Of a stretch of 64,000 nt of DNA, positions 12,801 to 25,400 are shown piece by piece. This stretch comes from Nematostella vectensis (Eukaryota > Cnidaria > Anthozoa > Actiniaria > Edwardsiidae): positions 3,710,546-3,774,545 of the forward strand of contig NC_064041.1 in NCBI RefSeq assembly GCF_932526225.1. The letters are read 5' to 3'. Each line of letters starts with the position of its first letter. Position 1 is the stretch's first letter. A model generated the notes under the pieces. The model saw only the letters and a list, made by a program, of their open reading frames with translations, was not told where the DNA came from and ran no database searches. Made by a program: the position numbers and the translations under genes.

Positions 12801-14587
12801 TCGCCCCTCGCATTCTCAAGCTCCTTTACCAGTTTGCTGTACTTTATCTTTAACTCCTCGTACTCTTCTTCGACCTTCGGGTCTTCGTCTTTGTTGTCCC
12901 GTAATGATGGATGGGCATCAAACCCCACCGATTCACCAGTTTTATCACGTGACGGTGTACCTCTCTCCATTTCTCCTGCATCTTTGCTCCCGTCCCGTGA
13001 TGGGGACACAACTCTGTCCCAGTTCCCCACAGCTTCGATACTCTCACGTGCTGGTGACGTAACTCGGTCCCAGTTTCCCAGATCATCTCGTGTCGGTGTC
13101 GTGACATTGCTTCTCATCCTCCTTGTATGGGGAACCCCTCCAAGGCTCAAAATCTCGTTCTCGAAAGCTTTTCTCAGCTTACCGTTTCTCTCACTCTCTT
13201 CCAGCAATTTGTTCTTCAGCATCATGAGATCCTTGACCAGTTCTTCGAAGTTAGCGCTCAACATCATCTTCTCGTTAGTCTCTGTCGCCAGTTTCTCTTC
13301 GAGTCGACAGACCTCTTGACTGCATATTGCCTCTAGTTCCTTCTCACGCTCCTGGGCCAGGAGCAGTGCGCGCTTCATCTCGTCCACTTCCCTTAGAATC
13401 GCCTCGTTATCCCCCCTAAGGCTTATGTTCAATTCTTCGAGTCTTGTCTTTTGCTCTTGCTCGTGTTGCAGTGCTGCTTCAAGAGTGCTTATCTGTTCGG
13501 AGAAAGAACTCTTAAAGTCCAAGATCTGAATCTCGTAATCATTAATTGCTTTCATTTTACTCTTTGACTTTTCTTCTGCTTTTCGTAGCAGCTCTTTCAG
13601 AGACTTCAGATCCTCTTCATAATCAGCCTTATTTTCTTCAATAATCCTATCTTTCTCCTTTAACTGTCTTTCTCTGTCTCTGAGCACGTGCTCAAGGCGA
13701 ATCTTTTCGTTCTCAAGCCTAAGAAACTCATCCTTAGGGACTCGATTTTCAAAGGATGCAAGAAGTGCATCAATGGAGTCGTCCTTCGGGTTATCCGGAT
13801 CTAGACCCAAATGATCTATAATCTCCCCTAACTTTGCATTCTCCTCGGCAAGTGTTGCAATATCACTCTCATAACCCTTAGCAAACCTTGGTGAGCTACT
13901 TCTGCGATGTGCTTTATACATTGCCGCCAAAGCTTCCTTATAAACGCTCTCTTCACGTCTCTTAGGCTTGTGCTTTGGTGACTTTGCATCTCTGGCTTCA
14001 CTGCCTTTATACATGTTTTGTGGACTTGTTTCATTACTTTTCCAATTGCTCTTGTATGATTTCTTCTCTAGATTCCTAAGCCTCACTTCTGTGTCATCCT
14101 TATCATGAGTGACTTGACTTAGTTTGAGCTCTAAGTATTCCTTCTCAGCTAGAAGTTTGTTTATTTGGATTCGCTCTGCGGTGCTTTCTATAAAACTCCT
14201 GGAGCTGATGATCGTGTCGGCATCGTCTGACGTCTCGCTGGCAGAGTCTGTCGTTAACCAGAAATCTTGCTCTTTCTTGAGCCTTATCAGCGCGTTCTTG
14301 ATAGTTTCATTTTCTCGTATCATCTCTTGTAAATCTTCTTCTCCTTCGGATGAAAATATATCCTCAATGGCATCGTAACTTTTTACGTTTTCTGGATTAC
14401 TGCACTCAACTGGTTCACATTGTTCAATATCCGTTATAATCTCCATTTCCTCCAGCCCTCGAGGTCCAGCTATTAAATTGTCTTTCTTCTCCTGGTTATT
14501 GTTATCAGCCACCCCATTCTCTCCCTCTTCATTTAGCTCGATGCCTTTGAGAGCAGCCTTAAACTTCTCAATATCCCGTTTCTCCAT
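6844..14587 (-). CDS. Gene B: giant coiled-coil protein, four exons (1564 aa)
   Basis: Exons on the minus strand are 14587-10758, 10339-10030, 9224-8855 and 7028-6844 (stop). Donors read AAG|GTAAAC, AGG|GTAAGA and CGG|GTAAGT. Acceptors read TTTTTCAG|A, ATTTCCAG|A and TATTTCCAG|A. The phases (2, 0, 1) agree at every junction and the sum is 4695 nt. An in-frame TGA precedes the ATG, and an AG at 14664-14663 may end a 5' UTR intron. The N-terminus is acidic (residues 1-120). Coiled coil follows, interrupted at about 493-570 by repeated TPxRD/SPxRD motifs with NWDRV and at about 735-900 by an acidic low-complexity segment. Exon 3 carries a Gln/Asn-rich stretch with repeated QPIS. The last exon is an acidic tail ending LESDLESSFET. 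The exon plan matches gene C. No catalytic domain is seen and the family is not named. Confidence 0.88.
7160..8825. repeat. 58-bp minisatellite in gene B intron 3
   Basis: About 28 copies of a 58-base unit (core cacaagctgtacctagggac, cagtgagccatgcac) almost fill the intron between gene B exons 3 and 4. Variants alternate between accaagagaccacttgca and acctagggaccacctgca, and a few units have a 3-base deletion. The array begins about 30 bases past the exon 3 donor and ends about 130 bases before the exon 4 acceptor. Open frames of 60-156 codons across it are artefacts of the period. Confidence 0.95.
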
Positions 14588-16870
14588 GTCTACGAGCTTG
14601 CCTCAAATAACACAGGAATGCCACATGCCATTTCATCCAGCATTTTCTCCAGTCTCTTCTTTATGGTTCTAGAAGAAAAAGTTATTATCAGCGAATTGCA
14701 AACCAATTAATTCACTGGCAAATATTTACGCATTGTGCTGGTGGTTTCGAGTGGAACACGTGATCAAATTCTAAATTATCGTTTGTATTACGCAGATTAC
14801 AATACCAGATTAAATGACATTCCAAGTTAAGAAAATAACGTTTTTGTAAGATAATGTTTATGGTTTATTGCTTTTTTATATAGTTTTATTTTGTTTTATC
14901 AGGACGGTGTGGCAGATCGCCCAGTTTTCGAGACGATAGTATAATGTCTGACAAGTACCTGCTCGATTACAATCGATTAAACGAAGTGGCATCTCAAAGC
15001 TAACATTTGCATTAAACTTAGATAGGAAATTCTCTTAGACATTTTTAAATACATTTTATACGTGGATACGCAGTTTCTTTACAATAATTCTTATTAGTAT
15101 ATATTTAAACTAGCATGTCAAATGCATTTTGCGGGTATGCTTATTTCATACATATTTTGTCGCCCCGTTGATAAGTATACCCTTCGTTTTTCTTCAGTAT
15201 TTTTAATGGATCGTCCTATTCTAGTGGTTCTTCGTTAGTAGCTAGTATTTCAAGAAGCAACATCCGCTAATTTATTGTGCAACTAGAAAAACCCGAAATT
15301 GATTCGTGTCTAAATGAGCTCTGCTGATTACATTGCAGAAAAACAATAGCTCATTCAGGTATACTAGGCATTTCCTTGCATAACAATAATTGGATAAGTC
15401 TACAATAAAAAAGAAAATAATATGCAAAAATAATTGTTGTTGTATTTTGTTGTATTAAAAGAAACTATTTCTTACCAACGTCTAATATGGCTATCGACGA
15501 TCACTTTTCCGACGAGATATTTGATGGTATTTTGAAAGATTTCATGCTATTTCTTCCCTGAGGCATTTTTACGTTTCAAAATTAGCATTTTAAATATAGT
15601 TATTTAAAAAGCGGGTTTAAGCATGTTGTCATTCTCTGTAATCAGCCAAATAAACCTTGGTTTATATTGTAGATGTAGAAAGAACACACACAAAATAACT
15701 ACAAAAAAAAAAGCAAGACATTTGATATTTCCATGGTTCAGACATCTACACCGGTTATTGCAATTTCCAAACCATTATTTCATGTTTTATTTTATTGGCA
15801 ATAAAACACTACTCTCTTTCGGGAGAGCGTGATTTTGAAAGTTTTCATTCGAGGGAAAAGTGTATAACATGTTTTGACTAACCTCTACCAAGCCTTGTTT
15901 TACTCGGCATTTTTCGTAGCGTTGTTTTGATCCACAAAACCACAACGTCGCTTAAACTCGAGACGAAAGAAAACGACGCGTTGATGAAAAAAGCACTTGA
16001 CTGCCAACAGGCGCATTTTAATTGCGTCTCAAATATTCAAATCCCCTTTAAAATATAATTATGAGGTAGGTATTTTGAATCTATTTCCGCTCTTGTTTTG
16101 GTTATTACAAATACCAAGTGCCGTTTAAAAATAGTCGGCTAACCTCCCTTGTGTCACCTTAAGATAAAAATGGATTTACTTCTGCCAACTCATATTACTT
16201 TATTTTACTTTATTGTTGTTTTCGAACCCGCTTAGGTTGGTACACGTACTTGTTATTTCACCGTGTGCTTTAATCTCGATGACCGTTTTTTTTTTATTCA
16301 ATGAAACCTCACAAAAGACTTCATTCGACGATTCGGGTACAACTTACAGTCTTTTTATTTAAAACTTTTTTAACGACTTTTAATTTATTTTTATGTTCTT
16401 CGTGGGGTTCCTTGAATAAGAAATTGGATTTAAACGTGCCTTAGGCATATCTCATCTAGTTCTTAATCTTATGTTCAGAGGGTTATGTAGGCTGTGAAGT
16501 TGTTTCACGTATAGCTTTCTCAAAAGCCGAAATCGTTATGTTCGTGAGGTTCCAAGAAAGAAATAATTCCAAGAAAAAACGATCGTCCATAGACGGTGTA
16601 ATAAGAAGGCGTATGATAAAGAATTTGCCAACAACTTTGAATTGTCAAGGTTTATTTTTCATGCAATGTTGAATAAGCGCCATGACGCGGGAATAATTGT
16701 AGCTTGAAATTTTCTGATTTCTAATAACAGCAATAGGCTTTAGTGTTGTCTGTAGTTTCTAGATTTTAAGAAGGAGGAACAGGAAGGGGGAAGGGGTGGG
16801 GGTATGGGACTGGTATCCTTAATAGCGGGGTGCGAATTACGACATCATCATCATTAACTAATTGCACGCT
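14588..16870. other. Intergenic, no gene seen
   Basis: AT-rich sequence upstream of gene B and downstream of the 168-residue coiled-coil gene. It should contain the gene B promoter. A purine-rich stretch lies at 16769-16808. No coding exon, RNA gene or clear transposon was recognised. Confidence 0.5.
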
Positions 16871-16876
16871 TTTATT
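16871..16876 (-). terminator. AATAAA poly(A) signal
   Basis: Minus-strand AATAAA sits 20 bases past the stop codon of the small coiled-coil gene, as expected for a very short 3' UTR. Confidence 0.6.
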
Positions 16877-16895
16877 AATTCAAACCCCTTTTCCT

Positions 16896-17579
16896 TCACC
16901 ATAATTTTATTCCACCAATCCCTTTTGTGGCCTCGCTGACTTTCTGCGCCTGCTTCTCAGCTTCTTCCGCTGCCTTCTGACCGCTGGCGACTGCCTCTTC
17001 TTTTGCGCTGTCCGCGGCCTCTGTTGCCTTGGCAACCGCTGAGTCTTTCATCCCGCCTCCCAACTTCTCTATCATGGACTTGAGCCCTGCCATCTCGGAC
17101 AGAAGTGCAGCATTTTCCCGCGCGAGTTTTTCAGCCTTTGCTGCTGCATCACCCACGACATTCAGGTTCTCCATGAAACCTTTGATGTCATCAACCTTGA
17201 GAGTGAAAACATGAAATACTCTCACCAAGATAGCAAAACACAGTGAATATATGTTTTTATGTCTTGAAAGGGTTTCATGCATATTAGAGGACCTTCTATT
17301 ATCGCAAAAGTGCACAAGCTCCTAAACCAATTTTACTTACCCAATCCCTTCAACCCCTCTATCCCACCATACCTTCTTTTCAGGCTCCTCCCCTACCTTC
17401 CCTACCTTATCAGACAAGGCCTCCTTCATGACGTCTATTTGTTTCATCAGGTTGGTCTTTTCGTCGGTCAGACTCTCCACCTGTTTCTTCAGATTCTCAA
17501 GCTCATCACCCGGGGTCGCACTTACGGCTTTGCCAGCCTCGGCGTCAGACTTGCCCGTGACTTTGTTCAGGAAATCCAT
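16896..17579 (-). CDS. Small two-exon coiled-coil protein (168 aa)
   Basis: Exon 1 is 17579-17373 (ATG, 69 codons) with donor AAGAAG|GTATGG. Exon 2 is 17195-16896 (99 codons plus TGA) with acceptor TTTTCACTCTCAAG|GTT. Both junctions are phase 0. The start MDFLNKVTGK is the first ATG of the frame. The protein is Glu/Lys/Ala-rich: a short coil at about residues 25-55 (LENLKKQVESL), then a second helix-forming stretch with NLNVVGDAAAKAEKLARENA. An alanine-rich tail ends KGIGGIKLW. No signal peptide or membrane segment is present. Function unknown. It sits among three giant coiled-coil genes, which may be coincidence or may mark a functional cluster. Confidence 0.75.
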
Positions 17580-17746
17580 CTTATACACTTAAGCAAAGAA
17601 AAGAGAGAAATTATGAAGGAAATATGAGAGGATACTTATGTGTCCGGGGGGTTGTTCTAATCCCTGTGCACCCAGCTGTGTACACGCCTGTCTTCCTGTG
17701 CCGATACAGCTGCAACAAAGGCAATTTGCACCCATATTTCATTTTA

Positions 17747-18134
17747 AGACCCAGTCCCCACGTATCCGTTTTATTCGTTTGAAAACGCAACCTTTTTGTT
17801 CCGTTTTCAAAAAGATCCGCGTCCACACGAAGCGTTTTCATTTTGATACGACCTTTCCCCACGAAAACGCAGAAACGATACAAAAACGATAAGTTCTACA
17901 GCACATGCACGCCAAGAGGACTGGATCCGAGTTATCACGCCATCGTTTTCGAAAGGTTCCGTTTTCGTCCGTCCCCACGGCTCCGAAAGGGTATCGTTTT
18001 CAAATTGTTCCACTCTGGAGATCGTTTTCAAATCGTTCCGTTTTCGGTCATCGTTTTCGGGTTTACGTGTGGACGATACCCGTATCCGTAACAAAAAGGT
18101 TGTGTTTTCAAACGAAAACGTGGGGACGAGGTCT
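17747..18134. mobile_element. MITE with terminal inverted repeats
   Basis: The left end (agacccagtccccacg, then ttcgtttgaaaacgcaac and ctttttgtt) recurs as an inverted, slightly diverged copy at the right end. The interior is rich in GTTTTCG motifs and has no transposase. About 390 bp, non-autonomous. The target-site duplication could not be fixed. Confidence 0.7.
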
Positions 18135-20435
18135 AATTGTGCTATTTTCTATTGACCGTTTACACGATGGTACGCGCGTAACAAAAATGCCACAGACTGG
18201 CAGGCCAAAGCTGTTATAGTGGATTCTACAGACGAAGCTCTAGAAGGTGCTGCCAGAGTGCATTTCTCGCGAAGTTTTAGCGCTAGATGACGTCATCAAC
18301 GCCCGTGTACTGGTATTGAACAAGAAGTCTTGACGCCATTATCAGAAAAGGCGGTAAAATTTTGAAAACCAGAAAATTGTGAAAGATAAGCGTAAGTAAT
18401 TAAAATAAGTAATTTATCTCGAAACAGAGAATAACATCAAGAAGGCGGATATTATCCTTAAAAAAGCACAGGCCAAAGAAGGCGGGACTAGTAGTGTTAA
18501 AAGGTACATCGGTAGGTTCCTCACACTGGAGAATAGCTCGATCACCTTTCCCATCAAAGGTACACATGAAACAATTAGTGCAGCTAGATCCGTATCTTAT
18601 CTTTACAAACCAACTCGTCATTGTATCTTTACTGTAATTAACAAAATGCGGTTGCGTACATGTGCTTGTTGAATAGAGTTCGTCCATACTTCACGGCTCT
18701 TTATATTGGTGAAATCAGATCCGGTATCAGTTCGGCATTTTACTCAGAAAAGGAATTCAACATTATAGTGATTGGATTTTTAGAGTTTCTAAAAAAAGAT
18801 AAACGAGATAAAAGTTTTTGGATTTGCCTTACGTTATTTTGGATTCTTTTGTGAAACTGTGTTGATTATATCATAAATTGTCTTTTTAATAATTATATGA
18901 AGAACAAAACGTTTTATGTCCTTGCCTAAAGTTTTAAGGAACATAGATGGAAAATTAATTAACACGATAGGAACATTGAAGGCGGAGTTGAAGAAGTATT
19001 ATGGCACTATTTGATTCTTGCATAGTCTAACAACACTTCTAGATTCTCTCAAAAGTTGGGCGGTTTCTGCTTAGAAAAAAGAGGGGATGAAATGCTGATT
19101 TTAAGGCTCGGAAAGAACATTGCTTTCAATTCCGTTCACTGATGAAAAGGAAATCTAGTATTATTATCTTATATCATGTGCTCCATGCAAACGTAACAAA
19201 GCAGGGTACAGATAAAAGCCCTAATTTTTAAAAATAGCACAATAACATTTGGAGCTTATATTACACATGCATTCTTCGGAATTTTAAATGTTAAAAAAAG
19301 CATAACAAACCAATACCAATCAGTTGAAAAATTCACAACTCATCTGCAAATGTTCCTATAAGTTGTAAATAAGCTAGCTTACCTTCAGGTTCTGGTTGTC
19401 AAATGAAATAACCATCTGCAGCATCGGTATGGCCTTAAATACCGATGCAATGGTATTAATTATTCATATGTAGAAATAACTATGTGGCTCAGGTCACCCG
19501 CAAGAACCAAACATTGAATCCAAGTTTATTTGTAAACATAGTTTAAATTTTATGCTGTGAAGACTCAAGAATATCCAAAGGTATTGCTTTTGCTCACGGT
19601 ATATGGGAACAACCAAATTAGGAATCTCAGATTGTATTACATACGGCCTACAACGGAGACCAAGCCAATTAGTCACTGTTTTGCTCATTTGGCTGTCTAA
19701 TTAATAAAATGGCGTTATCCTTCTTTACTGTATGGGTTGTATTGTTCTACGTCTTCCATAAAAGATAGAAAATCATTATTGACCATCCGATATGAATTCT
19801 TGGCGGATGCTAGGGGGGGAGGGGATGGGTAGCCACTTCTCTTTAAGCTGATCTCTATGATATTCTCCTTATCTTCCGGCATTCTTGCCCGGTTTCTTTC
19901 TAGAATTTTTCTTTGTCTTCCCGCTTCTTAAATTTTGTATACAAAAGCTCACAGCTTGAGTTATATGAGTATTATTTTGTTTTCTTTTAAGCACCGCCTT
20001 ATTGACTTTGATTGGTGTGGAATATACCTAATATGATTGCTACCCACGGTTATTTGTTAGTTGAAACGCCCCCCTTTACGTCTCAAAGACAAAATATTAT
20101 ACAAAAATGATTTTAATGCGCCGATTCAATTCAGATTCTTCAGTTATTAGAACACTGCCCCAGCATGTGTACCAATACTATAATTTGAATTAACTGCTAT
20201 TGGCATTGACGAGACAGTTGTTCTTTACCTGCTTACCACAGAACTTTATACCTGATTACATTATTAACCGTTTCTAATGAAGCTACATCATCCTTACATC
20301 GGTCTGGTGGTGCCACCGCAAAACCTGTTGCACTCGAATTCGGTGATTTGTTTTATTTTCCAGAGACACGAAATGATTCGTGGCTATCTATCGCCTATAC
20401 GAATGCCGTAATTTTAACCAGACGGTGAGGTGTAA

Positions 20436-20690
20436 CTATTGAGTAGAACCGAATTATCCCCGAGTAGAAACGAGTCAATCCTTGAGTAAAACCAAGTCAT
20501 CCTCGAGTAAAACCGAGTCACTCAACCCTGGAAGAAACAGTCATCCACGAGTAGAACCGATTAATCGCCAGTAGAACCTAGACACACCCGAGTATAACCG
20601 AGTCATTCCGAGTCATACTGGAACATAACCGAACACTCCACGAGTATGGTACCGAGTAGTACCGAATCATTTCCGGTTATAACCGAGATA
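20436..20690. repeat. Degenerate ~21-bp tandem repeat
   Basis: About 10-12 diverged copies of a unit like cgagtaaaaccgagtcatcc. It is the only older, decayed minisatellite in an otherwise unique stretch. Confidence 0.65.
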
Positions 20691-21549
20691 TTCCTGCAAA
20701 ACCACATCTTCCAACAAACAAGTCTTATGGCTACCACGGGAGAAATGCCAGTCACTAAATGTTGGCCATAATACAACTCGTCTGAGATCTGTTGATATTC
20801 CACTTGGTTATTAGTTAGCCCATAGATATTTTGCTTTCTGTGTAAGAAATACCCTCAATAAGAGCCTGTTTAGTTTAACAGGTTCTTGTTTGGAATCCTT
20901 CGAATAATTTTGCTGAGTTTGCGAAAAAGGGGCTGATGAATGCTGTCAAAAATAAATTGATAAAATAAAACACAATTACAAGCACCGTGGGACAAGAGAG
21001 TTGTAATTACTATTATCTGCCCAAAAGAGCTCACAGTTATGTTTTATTTTATTCAAACAAGAATAATTACTTCTCAAAAAGGTTCTTACTCCTGTTTAAT
21101 TTTCTTCTTTCAAAACGTTTTCTCGTTATATTATATGCAATATTCGGGCCATATCTCACAAGAATCTTCCATCCAGAAGAACGTGGGCACACCAGAAGGA
21201 TGAAGAAGTATCGTTATTTCGAAGTACAAAATACATATTTTTTTCTCCTTAACCTAGACGGCAGACCCACAACCATCACCACCGCTGACTGTATTATCTG
21301 ACCGCAATACCTGATCATTTTACTCGTTTGGTAACTATTTTGGGCGTGTGGTTCTACGTTTCCATAGCGACCAAACCCTTCGCGTCTGTTTTCGACTGCT
21401 GTGGTTGAGCAGTGAGGCATTATGGGAAGAAGTCCGTTATCACTCTGACTGTTGCAGGATCTCATGAAGGGCATTTGGATTTCTACAGACATTCGCAAAG
21501 TACGTATATGGCTGTTATTTTATGGATCAATTTATGCTAAAGCTTCTTG

Positions 21550-21693
21550 TCTATTTTATGCAGATGTGAAAGGCATTTATTATTTTTTTGATTTTCTCTC
21601 CGGGTATCTTTTGATAGCTATCAACTCTAGTCTATTTTATGCAGATGTGAAAGGAATGTATTATTTCTTTGATTTTTTCCTCGGGTATCTTTG
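21550..21693. repeat. 81-bp tandem duplication
   Basis: The segment starting tctattttatgcagatgtga at 21550 recurs at 21631 with a few changes; the second copy is shorter (about 63 bp). Both contain TTTTATGCAG|ATGTGAAAG, an acceptor-like site resembling the one at about 22395 upstream of gene C. Confidence 0.7.
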
Positions 21694-22468
21694 AACAATA
21701 ACTCTGTATGCCCTACTTGATGACATTTCCTGCCGCTAGAGTATTCTATTGCAAAAAGCTAAAGGATGTGACTACAATTCCTATTAAGGTGCTCATTAAA
21801 ATAAATCTCTTGTTTTTTCGATTTTTCCCTTTGGCGCGCATTTAAAATAACTGCCACTATTTCGCTTTATTTCTTGTATTTCCGTTTAAAATTTGATCCA
21901 GCCTTCAAAGAAGCATAGTATAAGTTGGCAAACAGCATCAGACCTCAAACCGCCATTTCCAGGTGACTTGCAAAACCTCCTATATTTTTATTCCCATATA
22001 ATACATTAAAATGTAAAATGCTGAGAAATTTCGATTGTCATATGGTATGTCAGATGTCATCAGCTGATTGATGCTTGCCATATAACTCACAAAGTATCAC
22101 TGAAAAATAAATAAAGATTTATCGCGATTTGCGGAAACCTCGAGAAATAGCTTGTTGGTCGGATGTTGATTGTAGTGCGAGGAGGCCTGATCTCTTTGTA
22201 ACTGTAGTCATATCATGACCCTCCTGAAAGAATGCTTGTCCCAGGTCCTGCAATCGCCGTAATTTTGAATTATCTTGAGCAATTTGCGTCGATTTTAGGA
22301 AATGCTCCTACTTTTCAGGAAGCAATATGAACATCGATTTTCGGCGAATCAGGCCCCATAACAGGTCTTCATTGATGATTCGGGTTCTTTTTCAGATGTG
22401 AAGTCTTGTTGTCAAGTCATCTGAGTAACAAGTGATTCTTGTAGAATTTCTCGCATCCAAGTTCAGGT

Positions 22469-25400
22469 ATGGACCGCCACACTTGCTTCTGTGAAGCAAG
22501 TGATTCCATTAATGCATGTTATCATCGCGGTGCCGCGGAAAATGACTGCCATCATCATCATCATGATGTGTCACACAATGGCCATCGTCATAATGATGAG
22601 GTGTCACACAATGGAAGTCATCATTATTATCAACATTCAGACAGAGCGGAAGGATGTTGCCATGATGATGTTGACGACGAATGTCTATACAAGGCATGCC
22701 TGGATACTGACTCCTCCTGTCAACAAGACACGCGAAGAGAAGAGTTGGCCGGTCGTTGTCATCATGATACGCCAAGAGAAGACTTTGCCAGTTATTCCCA
22801 TGGCTATGGATCTACAAACAACATCAACAAATCACGATACAGGAAGCTTTTACAAGAAAAAGAGGAACTGGAAAGATCTTACGAAAGAGAGAGCCGGGAA
22901 AGAGAATCCTCGAAGGAAAGACTTCAGCGTGAGTATGAGGAGAAAATAGCTTACGAGGATAAGTTCAACCAGCTAAGCAATACATTGGCCAGGTATGAAA
23001 ACGAGTTGATGTCCCTTCGCCTGGAAAACAACGAGCTCGTGGGTCAATTTGATCGACTCAGAACAGTCATTGGCACCAGAGGATCTCTTGATAAAGAGGT
23101 ATCGGTTGACAGAGGTCTGTCACTCGTGCACGCGAATACCTCGCGCGATGATGATGTGGGTGAGCATGAGACAAGTCGATCTACCAACACAAACCCTGGT
23201 GATGAGGAGCTTTCCATCTTAGCCAAAGAAAACGAGATCTTTAAAGAGCTTATAAAGATCATCGATCAACGTGAGAGGCAGAGCGATGCTCCAGAAATTC
23301 CACATGTAGGAAAGAACGTAGACGAAGTTAACCGCCTTCAGGAAGAGAACTCAAAGCTGAAAACCAAGCTACACGAGGCAGAGAAGAAATATCGGGACCA
23401 GCAAACCACTCTAGAGGATCTCAGACTTGACCACGAGGAAGAGACGAGGAAATTCAAGAAGGAGATTGCCAAGCTAGAAGACAACGAGCGCTCTAAGACA
23501 CGGCTTTTGGAATATCACAAACACGAGATACTGCAGATGAAGACTAATCATAACGAAGTGATTCAAAGCTTAGAAAACAGAATAGAAGAAGAACTATCAA
23601 TTAAATCTGATATTCAGACGCATGTTCATACACTAGAGAGAAATATTCAAGCTCTTGAAGAGGAAAGAAAGGAATTGGTGTCAAGGTTTGAGCAGTTGTA
23701 CAAGAAAGAAGATGAAATTGTTTCCTCTAGGAACGTTCTAGAGGAGAGGTATACGATTGAGATCAACGAGCTTCGAACTCGTTTAGAACAGGAAGTCCAA
23801 GCAAAAATGGAGATAACTAAGGAGATGACACTGGTAATGAGCGAAGTTGTGGATCTTAGAAATCATTCTGTCGCGATGAAAACTGCTTACCAGAACGGCA
23901 TCGAGAAGATTTCAGCAGAAGGGGAAGAAACCATGAGAGAAAAGCTGAATAAAGAAAGTACTAAGCGTCAGAACTTAGAAGAAGAAATTCGAAAGTTACA
24001 GCTACAGGTCTGCTCACAAGGTGGCGAAAAGGAAAGTGATAGGCTACAAAAGAAGATTAGATCCCTTGAAAAGACCATTTCACAAATGATTGATGAGAAC
24101 GACAACTTGAGGCGCCATGAGAAGAAGCTCAAAGATTTGGAGGTCAATAACCGCGAATTGCAGGAAAACGTCGGTAACCTTTCGTCAAGAAATGAGGAAA
24201 TGATTCGGAAGCAAAAGTCCCTGTTGAAAGAAATCGATACTTCCTCTACATCACTGAATGATCTAACAGAAAAAAACCGAAGACTGTTAGCTGAGATCGA
24301 TAAGATGTCGGGTAAAATACGTAGGATGGAGGACGCTTTTCGTGAGGAAAAAAGGGAACTCGTCAGCTTATACGAGAGGGAGAAGGCATCGGAGATTTAC
24401 AAATTGAAACAAGAGAAAGAAGAAACAGAGCGGCAACTTGACGAACAGATGCGAGTGAAGAGAAGACTCGAGAGCGAGATTCATGACCTCAAGCTTCGGG
24501 GTAATAACAAATACGGGGACAACCAGACAAACAGTCCAATAAACACTTTACAAAGCCAGATTGATGAGCTTGAGAGGTGTTTAGAGAAGGCGAAGAACGG
24601 TTATGAAGATCAGCTAAAATCTCTTAGTGAAGAGAAGAAAAAGATGCACGAAGAGTTTGAAAAAGAAAAGGAACAATTACACAAGGTATTCGAGATGAAA
24701 AGACGGAACATCGGCCAATCGACTTTTCAGGGAATATCACCAAATATGGCAGCTCATGTTTTACCAAATACGGTAACAACGGGACATTCATTACCAAATA
24801 TGGCTGCGGCTTGCTCAGCGCCCATCGCGTCTCTGATGGATACCACGACAGCCCAAACTATAGCAAGCTTACAGGAGGAGATCAAGGGCCTTCAGACGGA
24901 GAGAAATGAAATGAAAAGAAGAGTGGAGGATTTGGAGAAGAGACCTGGTCGCACAGGGCAACGGTCCAGTCGTAATGATGATAAGGCGAAGGACCCGAGA
25001 AAGAAACTTGTTCGTTTTGATGATGAGGTTTCCAAGGAGGAAGACTCGAGTTCATCTAGTTCAAGCTCGGAAAGCGAATCCGAAAGTGAATCCGAAAGTG
25101 AAAGAGAGAATGAAAACAAAACTAAATCTGACAAGACTTGTGCTGACCTTAAAGCCAGAGTGAAGGAGCTTGAAAAGGAACTCAAGTTGCAAAAGAAGAG
25201 ATTTGATTCTGAGAGAAACAGTCTTCTGTTAAAACTGAAACAGTATCAAGGAGGACTATCTATGAATGACAAGGAGTCCTTACTGGTGACGATAAAATCC
25301 CTCAAGCACCATCTTCATCATCTTAAGCACGAAAGGCAAGTCTTGGTAAGTAAACTAAAGCTCGAACGGAGGGAAACTATAACCAGAGTTGAAGCGAAGG

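Larger units (their letters stand above)
18135..22440. other. Intergenic between the small coiled-coil gene and gene C
   Basis: Mostly AT-rich sequence without a supported gene. It includes the degenerate repeat near 20.4-20.7 kb, a short tandem duplication at 21550-21693 and, at the right, probable 5' UTR and promoter of gene C. A TTTTTCAG acceptor at about 22395 could end a 5' UTR intron. An open minus frame at 18400-18687 is cysteine-containing but unsupported. Confidence 0.5.

Noticed and set aside
18400-18687. Minus frame of 95 codons with several cysteines (SSCTNCFMCTFDGKGDR)
   Set aside because: No recognised family, no splice donor in phase and no neighbouring exon; could be chance.
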